Below are positions 58,346-64,000 of a stretch of 64,000 bases of DNA, one piece after another. How positions within the stretch are numbered: position 1 is the first letter of the stretch; each line of letters opens with the position of its first letter. The notes under the pieces were generated by a model. It had not been told where the DNA came from. It saw nothing but the letters and a program-made list of their open reading frames with translations, and did no database searches. Source of the stretch: Streptomyces griseicoloratus (GTDB taxonomy: Bacteria; Actinomycetota; Actinomycetes; Streptomycetales; Streptomycetaceae); contig NZ_JACVQF010000223.1 in the NCBI RefSeq assembly GCF_014534645.1, forward strand, positions 186,001-250,000, read 5' to 3'. The translations under genes and the position numbers were made by a program.

Positions 58346-59488
58346 ATGACGGTCATGGAGCAGCGGGGCGCGTACCGGCCCACCCCGCCGCCCGCCTGGC
58401 AGCCCCGTACCGACCCCGCGCCGCTGCTGCCCGACGCGGAGCCGTACCGGGTCCTCGGCACGAAGGCGGCCGACCGGGCCGACCCCGAGCTGCTGCGCGC
58501 GCTCTACGCCCGGCTGGTGCACGGCCGGCGGTACAACGCGCAGGCCACGGCCCTGACCAAGCAGGGACGGCTCGCCGTCTACCCCTCCAGCACCGGCCAG
58601 GAGGCCTGCGAGGTCGCCGCCGCGCTGGTGCTCCAGGAGCAGGACTGGCTCTTCCCCAGCTACCGCGACACGCTCGCCGTCGTCGCCCGCGGAGTCGATC
58701 CCGTCCAGGCCCTCACGCTGCTGCGCGGCGACTGGCACACCGGCTACGACCCCTACGAGCACCGGGTGGCCCCCCTGTCCACTCCGCTCGCCACCCAGCT
58801 TCCGCATGCCGTCGGCCTCGCCCACGCCGCCCGCCTCAAGGGCGACGACGTGGTCGCGCTGGCGATGGTCGGCGACGGCGGCACCAGCGAGGGCGACTTC
58901 CACGAGGCGCTGAACTTCGCCGCCGTCTGGCAGGCCCCGGTCGTCTTCCTCGTGCAGAACAACGGCTTCGCGATCTCCGTCCCGCTCGCCAAGCAGACCG
59001 CGGCCCCGTCGCTGGCCCACAAGGCCGTCGGCTACGGGATGCCCGGCCGCCTGGTCGACGGCAACGACGCCGCCGCCGTCCACGAGGTCCTCTCCGACGC
59101 CGTACGGCACGCGCGCGCCGGTGGCGGCCCGACCCTGGTGGAGGCGATCACGTACCGCGTGGACGCCCACACCAACGCCGACGACGCCACCCGCTACCGC
59201 GGCGAGGCCGAGGTCGAGACCTGGCGCGCGCACGACCCGGTCGAGCTGCTGGAGCGCGAGCTGACCGAGCGCGGCCTGCTCGACGAGGACGGCATCCGCG
59301 CCGCCCGCGAGGACGCCGAGACCATGGCCGCCGACCTGCGTGCCCGCATGAACCAGGACCCGGTGCTCGACCCCATGGACCTGTTCGCCCACGTGTACGC
59401 CGAGCCCACGCCCCAACTGCGTGAGCAGCAGGAGCAGCTGCGGGCCGAGCTGGAGGCCGAGGCCGAGTCGGAAGGGACGCACCGATGA
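58346..59488 (+). CDS. bkdA: branched-chain 2-oxoacid dehydrogenase E1 alpha subunit
   Basis: 380 residues, ATG with GAGGAGG. Thiamin-diphosphate enzyme: AMVGDGGTSEGDFHEALNFA with the GDG...NN motif ending FLVQNN (about 173-208). With E1 beta it decarboxylates 2-oxo acids from Val, Leu and Ile, providing starter units for branched fatty acids and polyketides. Pyruvate dehydrogenase E1 is the alternative, but the pairing with an Lrp regulator favours bkd. It overlaps bkdB by 4 nt. Confidence 0.93.
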   Translation: MTVMEQRGAYRPTPPPAWQPRTDPAPLLPDAEPYRVLGTKAADRADPELLRALYARLVHGRRYNAQATALTKQGRLAVYPSSTGQEACEVAAALVLQEQDWLFPSYRDTLAVVARGVDPVQALTLLRGDWHTGYDPYEHRVAPLSTPLATQLPHAVGLAHAARLKGDDVVALAMVGDGGTSEGDFHEALNFAAVWQAPVVFLVQNNGFAISVPLAKQTAAPSLAHKAVGYGMPGRLVDGNDAAAVHEVLSDAVRHARAGGGPTLVEAITYRVDAHTNADDATRYRGEAEVETWRAHDPVELLERELTERGLLDEDGIRAAREDAETMAADLRARMNQDPVLDPMDLFAHVYAEPTPQLREQQEQLRAELEAEAESEGTHR

Positions 59489-60489
59489 CGACCGTCGCCG
59501 TCAGGCCGGCCACCATGGCGCAGGCCCTCACCCGCGCGCTGCGCGACGCCATGGCCGCCGACCCCGCCGTGCACGTCATGGGCGAGGACGTGGGCACGCT
59601 CGGCGGCGTCTTCCGGGTCACCGACGGGCTCGCCAAGGAGTTCGGCGAGGACCGCTGCACGGACACGCCGCTCGCCGAGGCCGGCATCCTCGGCACGGCC
59701 GTCGGCATGGCGATGTACGGGCTGCGCCCGGTGGTGGAGATGCAGTTCGACGCGTTCGCCTACCCGGCGTTCGAGCAGCTCGTCAGCCACGTCGCCAGGA
59801 TGCGCAACCGCACGCGGGGGGCGATGCCCCTGCCGCTGACCATCCGCGTGCCCTACGGCGGCGGCATCGGCGGCGTCGAGCACCACAGCGACTCCTCCGA
59901 GGCGTACTACATGGCGACTCCGGGGCTCCATGTCGTCACGCCCGCGACCGTCGCCGACGCCTACGGGCTGCTGCGTGCCGCCATCGCCTCCGACGACCCG
60001 GTGGTCTTCCTCGAACCCAAGCGCCTGTACTGGTCGAAGGACGCCTGGAACCCCGAGGAGCCGACGCCCGTTGAACCGATAGGCCGCGCGGTGGTGCGGC
60101 GCTCGGGGCGGAGCGCCACGCTCATCACGTACGGGCCGTCCGTGGTCGTCTGCCTGGAGGCGGCCGAGGCGGCCCGGGCCGAGGGCTGGGACCTCGAAGT
60201 CGTCGATCTGCGCTCGCTGGTGCCGTTCGACGACGAGACGGTGTGCGCCTCGGTGCGGCGGACGGGACGGGCGGTCGTCGTCCACGAGTCGGGTTCCTTC
60301 GGGGGCCCGGGCGGGGAGATCGCGGCCCGGGTCACGGAGCGTTGCTTCCACCACCTGGAGGCGCCGGTGCTGCGTGTCGCCGGGTTCGACGTGCCGTATC
60401 CGCCGCCGATGCTGGAGCGCCACCACCTGCCCGGTGTGGACCGCATCCTGGACGCGGTGGGGCGTCTGCAATGGGAGGCCGAGAGCTGA
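59485..60489 (+). CDS. bkdB: branched-chain 2-oxoacid dehydrogenase E1 beta subunit
   Basis: 334 residues. Conserved segments VMGEDVGTLGGVFRVTDGL, FAYPAFEQLVSHVARMRNRT, YGGGIGGVEHHSDSSEAYY and DLRSLVPFDDE. The beta subunit completes the cofactor site with bkdA. Its TGA overlaps the bkdC ATG by one base. Confidence 0.95.
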   Translation: MTTVAVRPATMAQALTRALRDAMAADPAVHVMGEDVGTLGGVFRVTDGLAKEFGEDRCTDTPLAEAGILGTAVGMAMYGLRPVVEMQFDAFAYPAFEQLVSHVARMRNRTRGAMPLPLTIRVPYGGGIGGVEHHSDSSEAYYMATPGLHVVTPATVADAYGLLRAAIASDDPVVFLEPKRLYWSKDAWNPEEPTPVEPIGRAVVRRSGRSATLITYGPSVVVCLEAAEAARAEGWDLEVVDLRSLVPFDDETVCASVRRTGRAVVVHESGSFGGPGGEIAARVTERCFHHLEAPVLRVAGFDVPYPPPMLERHHLPGVDRILDAVGRLQWEAES

Positions 60490-61925
60490 TGGCACAGGTG
60501 CTGGAGTTCAAGCTCCCCGACCTCGGTGAGGGGCTGACCGAGGCGGAGATCGTGCGCTGGCTGGTCGAGGTCGGCGACGTCGTCGCGGTCGACCAGCCGG
60601 TCGTCGAGGTCGAGACGGCCAAGGCGATGGTCGAGGTGCCCTGCCCGTACGGCGGCGTGGTCACCGCCCGCTTCGGCGAGGAGGGTTCGGAACTGCCCGT
60701 GGGAGCGCCGCTCCTGACGGTGGCCGTGGGCGAGCCCGACGCCGACCGCGCGCCGGCGGATTCGGGCACGGGCGACGGCACGCGCACGGGCGACGGCACG
60801 AGTACCGGCGACGGCACGGGCACCGAGGGCTCGGGCAACGTCCTGGTGGGGTACGGCACCTCCGAGGCGCCCGCGCGCCGGCGCCGGGTGCGGCCGGTGC
60901 GGACGGCGACCGCAGCCCCCGCGGCGTCCGGACGGGCCGACGGGGAGGTCCGCACCGCCGACGAGGAGGGCGGCCCCGTCCCCGTCATCTCGCCGCTGGT
61001 CCGCAGGCTGGCCCGGCAGAACGGCCTGGACCTGCGCGAGCTGACCGGCTCCGGCCCGGACGGGCTGATCCTGCGGGCGGACGTGGAGTACGCGCTGCGT
61101 GCCGCCGCCGCGCAGGGCCGTACGGCGGTCCCGCAGGCCGGGGCGCCCGCGGCCGGGGCGCCCGCGGCCGGGGCGCCCGCGGCCGGGGTGGTCCGGGAGC
61201 CGGCAGCCGCCGCCCCCGAGGCCCGGGTCTCCGGGGGCGTCGTACGGACCCCCCTGAAGGGAGTCCGGGGCGCCGTCGCCGACAAGCTCTCCCGCAGTCG
61301 GCGCGAGATACCGGACGCGACGACCTGGGTGGACGCCGACGCCACGGAGCTGATGCGGGCGCGAGCCGCGATGAACGCGGCCGGCGGGCCGAAGATCTCC
61401 CTGCTCGCCCTGCTGGCCCGGATCTGCACGGCCGCGCTCGCCCGCTTCCCCGAGCTGAACTCCACGGTCGACACGCAGGCCCGGGAGGTCGTCCAGCTCG
61501 ACCGCGTCCACCTCGGCTTCGCCGCCCAGACCGACCGCGGCCTGGTCGTTCCGGTCGTCCGGGACGCGCACGCGCGCAACGCCGAGGGGCTGACCGAGGA
61601 GTTCGCCCGGCTGACCGGGGCGGCCCGGGAGGGACGGCTGACACCGGCCGAACTGACCGGCGGCACCTTCACGTTGAACAACTACGGCGTGTTCGGCGTC
61701 GACGGCTCCACTCCGATCATCAACCACCCCGAGGCGGCCATGCTCGGCGTCGGCCGGATCGTCCCCAAGCCCTGGGTGCACGAGGGAGAGCTGGCGGTGC
61801 GGCAGGTCGTCCAGCTCTCGCTCACCTTCGACCACCGGGTGTGCGACGGCGGCACGGCGGGCGGTTTCCTGCGGTACGTGGCGGACTGCGTGGAACAGCC
61901 GGCGGTGCTGCTGCGCACACTGTGA
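60489..61925 (+). CDS. bkdC: branched-chain 2-oxoacid dehydrogenase E2 (dihydrolipoamide acyltransferase)
   Basis: 478 residues from ATG 60489. One lipoyl domain with Lys45 in ETAKAMVEV, then a Thr/Gly/Asp-rich linker with GTRTGDGTSTGDGTGTEG-type repeats, a peripheral-subunit-binding domain (ISPLVRRLARQNGLDL, about 170-210), a second Ala/Pro/Gly linker with four APAAG repeats encoded by 15-bp units near 61135-61190, and the catalytic core ending HRVCDGG with His449 and Asp453. It transfers the acyl group from lipoamide to CoA. E3 is not in this window. Confidence 0.95.
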   Translation: MAQVLEFKLPDLGEGLTEAEIVRWLVEVGDVVAVDQPVVEVETAKAMVEVPCPYGGVVTARFGEEGSELPVGAPLLTVAVGEPDADRAPADSGTGDGTRTGDGTSTGDGTGTEGSGNVLVGYGTSEAPARRRRVRPVRTATAAPAASGRADGEVRTADEEGGPVPVISPLVRRLARQNGLDLRELTGSGPDGLILRADVEYALRAAAAQGRTAVPQAGAPAAGAPAAGAPAAGVVREPAAAAPEARVSGGVVRTPLKGVRGAVADKLSRSRREIPDATTWVDADATELMRARAAMNAAGGPKISLLALLARICTAALARFPELNSTVDTQAREVVQLDRVHLGFAAQTDRGLVVPVVRDAHARNAEGLTEEFARLTGAAREGRLTPAELTGGTFTLNNYGVFGVDGSTPIINHPEAAMLGVGRIVPKPWVHEGELAVRQVVQLSLTFDHRVCDGGTAGGFLRYVADCVEQPAVLLRTL

Positions 61926-61979
61926 CCGAGCCGGTCCCCCTGCGTTCCCTGTGATCGCCCGGACACGCATACTCGGGGG

Positions 61980-62942
61980 GTGACCGCGTACGAGCCCCCG
62001 GGCGACCCCGGCTCCGGTACCGACCCCGCGCCGGGGACGGCCGCCGCCGCGTGGGACGCCGTCGTACTCGCCGGCGGCGCCGCACGCCGGCTCGGCGGCG
62101 CGGACAAGCCCGGCGTGCGCGTGGGCGGCCGCGCGCTGCTCGACCGGGTGCTCGCCGCCTGCGCCGGAGCACGGACCACCGTCGTCGTCGCCGACCCCCG
62201 GCCCACCGCGCGGCCGGTGACCTGGGCGCGCGAGGACCCGCCCGGCGGCGGACCGCTCGCCGCGCTCGCCGCCGGCCTGCGGCACACCACGGCGGAGCAC
62301 GTCGTGGTGGTCTCCGCCGACCTGCCGTTCCTCGACGCGCGGACCGTCGAGCGGCTGCTGTCGGCCCTGGTCGCGGAGGCCGCCGAGGGCGCGCTGCTCA
62401 TCGACGCCGAGGGCCGCGACCAGCCCCTCGTCGCCGCCTACCGTGCCTCCGCGGTCCGCCGCGAACTGGCCGCGCTCACCGGTGACCGCGCGGGCCCGGC
62501 CGGCCTGCCCCTGCGTCGCCTGACCGCCGGTCTCCGTCTCACCCGCGTCCACGGTCCCGTCGCGGCCTTCGACTGCGACACCTGGGACGACATCGCCACG
62601 GCAAGGGCACGCATCAGGGAGCATGGGCACGTGTTGGATGAATGGATTTCCGCAGCCAAGGACGAGCTGGGCATCGACCTCGACGTCGACACCGGCGTCC
62701 TGCTCGACCTCGCCCGTGACGCCGCCCACGGCGTGGCCAGGCCGGCCGCCCCGCTGACCACCTTCCTCGTCGGCTACGCGGCCGCGCGCGCCGGAGGAGG
62801 CCCCGAGGCCGTCGCCGAGGCCGCCCGCAAGGCCGCGGCCCTCGCCCAGCGCTGGGCGGAGGAGGCCACCGCCACCCCCGCCGAGGCAAGGCCCGACGTG
62901 GCACCCGACGCCACCCCGGACACCCGCCCGGACGCCGGATGA
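61980..62942 (+). CDS. molybdenum cofactor guanylyltransferase-like protein fused to DUF6457
   Basis: 320 residues from GTG 61980. The N-terminal nucleotidyltransferase domain has VVLAGGAARRLGGADKPGV (pyrophosphorylase motif) and VVSADLPFLD. It resembles MobA, which attaches GMP to molybdopterin. A C-terminal helical DUF6457 domain begins LDEWISAAKDELGIDLDVD (about 219-275), followed by a Pro/Ala/Asp-rich tail with a repetitive PD-x-x-PD pattern. The ATGA overlap with moeA supports a molybdenum-cofactor operon. Confidence 0.88.
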   Translation: MTAYEPPGDPGSGTDPAPGTAAAAWDAVVLAGGAARRLGGADKPGVRVGGRALLDRVLAACAGARTTVVVADPRPTARPVTWAREDPPGGGPLAALAAGLRHTTAEHVVVVSADLPFLDARTVERLLSALVAEAAEGALLIDAEGRDQPLVAAYRASAVRRELAALTGDRAGPAGLPLRRLTAGLRLTRVHGPVAAFDCDTWDDIATARARIREHGHVLDEWISAAKDELGIDLDVDTGVLLDLARDAAHGVARPAAPLTTFLVGYAAARAGGGPEAVAEAARKAAALAQRWAEEATATPAEARPDVAPDATPDTRPDAG

Positions 62943-64000
62943 CCGCCCCCGGCGCCCGGACCGACGAGGAAGCGGAAGACCTCGACGTCGAGGAGGTGCT
63001 CGCCCTCGTGAAGGAGAACCCCGGAGCTCCCCCCGGCGGCCCTGTGCCCGCGCACGCCCCGCACCACGGTCACCAGGGCACTTCCCACCGGCCGGCGGAG
63101 CACCGCCACCGCGCCACACCCTGGCCCGAGGCCCGGACGACCGCCGAGCGCGCCGCCCGGAGCGGGAGCCGCGGCGCCCGCAGGGCGCCGGTCTCCGTGC
63201 CCCTCGACGCGGCCCTCGGCCTCACCCTCGCCGCGCCCCTGACCGCCCTCACCGACCTGCCCTCCTTCGACACCTCCGCGATGGACGGCTGGGCGGTCGC
63301 CGGCCCCGGACCCTGGAGCGTGCGGGCCGAAGGCGCCCTGGCCGGACACGCGGAGCAGGAACCGCTCACCGACGGCGAGGCCGTCCGCATCGCCACCGGT
63401 GCCCGTGTCCCCCCGGACACCACCGCCGTGCTCCGCACCGAGCACGGCCGCAGCGACGACAAGGACCGTCTGCACGCGACCGGAGAGGTCGTGCACGGCC
63501 AGGACATCCGTCCGCGCGGCCAGGAGTGCCGCACGGGCGACCAGCTCCTGCCCGTCGGCACCCTCGTGACCCCGGCGGTCATCGGGCTCGCCGCGGCCGC
63601 CGGGTACGACGCCCTCACCGCTGTCCCCCGCCCCCGCGTCGACGTCCTCGTCCTCGGCGACGAACTGCTCACCGAGGGCCTGCCGCACGACGGCCTCATC
63701 CGCGACGCGCTCGGCCCCATGCTGCCGCCCTGGCTGCGGGCACTGGGCGCCGAGGTCACCGCGGTCCGCCGGATCGGCGACGACGCCGAGGCACTGCACC
63801 GCGCGGTCACGACGTCCGACGCCGACGTCCTCGTCACCACCGGCGGCACCGCGGCGGGCCCGGTCGACCATGTCCACCCCACCCTGCGGCGCATCGGCGC
63901 CGAACTGCTCGTGGACGGCGTCAAGGTCCGCCCGGGCCACCCCATGCTGCTGGCCCGCATCTCGGAGCGCCGGTTCCTCGTCGGTCTGCCGGGCAACCCC
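62939..64000 (+). CDS. moeA: molybdopterin molybdenumtransferase MoeA, truncated by window edge
   Basis: 354 codons are visible with no stop. A 70-residue acidic N-terminal extension with a His-rich patch (HAPHHGHQGTSHRPAEHRHR) is not typical of E. coli MoeA. The conserved core begins ALGLTLAAPLTALTDLPSFD and contains SAMDGWAV, RIATGARVPPDTTAVLR, VLVLGDELLTEG and VLVTTGGTAAGPVDHVHP, the MPT/molybdate-binding loops. MoeA inserts molybdenum into adenylylated molybdopterin. At the edge, GLPGNP is the start of the last motif. Confidence 0.93.
   Translation, partial: MTAPGARTDEEAEDLDVEEVLALVKENPGAPPGGPVPAHAPHHGHQGTSHRPAEHRHRATPWPEARTTAERAARSGSRGARRAPVSVPLDAALGLTLAAPLTALTDLPSFDTSAMDGWAVAGPGPWSVRAEGALAGHAEQEPLTDGEAVRIATGARVPPDTTAVLRTEHGRSDDKDRLHATGEVVHGQDIRPRGQECRTGDQLLPVGTLVTPAVIGLAAAAGYDALTAVPRPRVDVLVLGDELLTEGLPHDGLIRDALGPMLPPWLRALGAEVTAVRRIGDDAEALHRAVTTSDADVLVTTGGTAAGPVDHVHPTLRRIGAELLVDGVKVRPGHPMLLARISERRFLVGLPGNP

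Overview
The window is the origin region of a Streptomyces chromosome, or that of a very close relative. Base composition is very high in G+C, GTG and TTG starts are common, and the gene order is the classic actinobacterial core: parB-parA-rsmG-jag-yidC-yidD-rnpA-rpmH, dnaA, oriC, dnaN-gnd-recF-dciA-gyrB-gyrA. Streptomyces hallmarks include CrgA, two class E sortases, DLW-39 and DUF6344 small proteins, and ParB sites of the GTTTCACGTGAAAC type. I see no transposase, integrase, prophage or CRISPR array; this is stable core chromosome with a few accessory insertions.

Layout. 1-6.8 kb, minus strand: a truncated GNAT acetyltransferase, then the partition operon with three exact parS sites, and the membrane-insertion and RNA-processing genes ending at rpmH. 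6.8-11.2 kb: dnaA with two DnaA boxes in its promoter, an almost 1-kb oriC packed with DnaA boxes, and dnaN. 11.3-19.9 kb, plus strand: gnd, recF, dciA, gyrB, gyrA and a DUF3566 membrane protein. 19.9-28.3 kb: tRNA-Ile and tRNA-Ala, small secreted or membrane proteins, a soluble-sensor Ser/Thr kinase, an HTH protein, a cis-prenyltransferase and a cyclophilin. 28.3-41.8 kb is a cell-division and envelope block: rhomboid, crgA, DUF881, a membrane microprotein, pabA and two sortases; then, running leftward, fhaA-fhaB-pstP-rodA-pbpA-pknB, which couples PASTA-kinase signalling to peptidoglycan synthesis. 42-46.4 kb is an accessory stretch after tRNA-Leu: an octamer repeat, a secreted intradiol dioxygenase with a carbohydrate-binding tail, a DUF2252 protein, a DnaJ-like protein and a rhodanese. 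46.5-62 kb is catabolic: paaABCDE, a DUF5819/HTTM/rRNA-methylase operon, paaN divergent from paaH-paaR, an Lrp-type regulator divergent from a branched-chain 2-oxoacid dehydrogenase operon (bkdABC). The right edge has molybdenum-cofactor genes (mobA-like, moeA truncated by the window).

How it fits together. DnaA, DnaN, RecF, DciA and gyrase run and unlink replication while ParA/ParB and parS move the new origin. PknB, PstP, FhaA, FhaB, RodA, PbpA and CrgA regulate septum and wall assembly. A TetR repressor (PaaR-like) appears to control three promoters through a shared ACCGNNCRNNCGGT site: paaABCDE, paaN/paaH-paaR and bkdABC. 

Most interesting non-genic signals: each of those three PaaR-type operators is accompanied within about 25-50 bp by the element CTGTGGANAACC, an extended DnaA-box-like sequence; a cluster of perfect DnaA boxes lies between the rhomboid gene and crgA about 20 kb from oriC; a perfect 22-bp palindrome sits over the likely -35 region of the DLW-39 gene; and several short tandem arrays (10 x 8 bp, 4 x 21 bp) lie next to tRNA genes. 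I did not find a convincing wholly new protein system; the DUF5819/HTTM operon is the least understood gene set.
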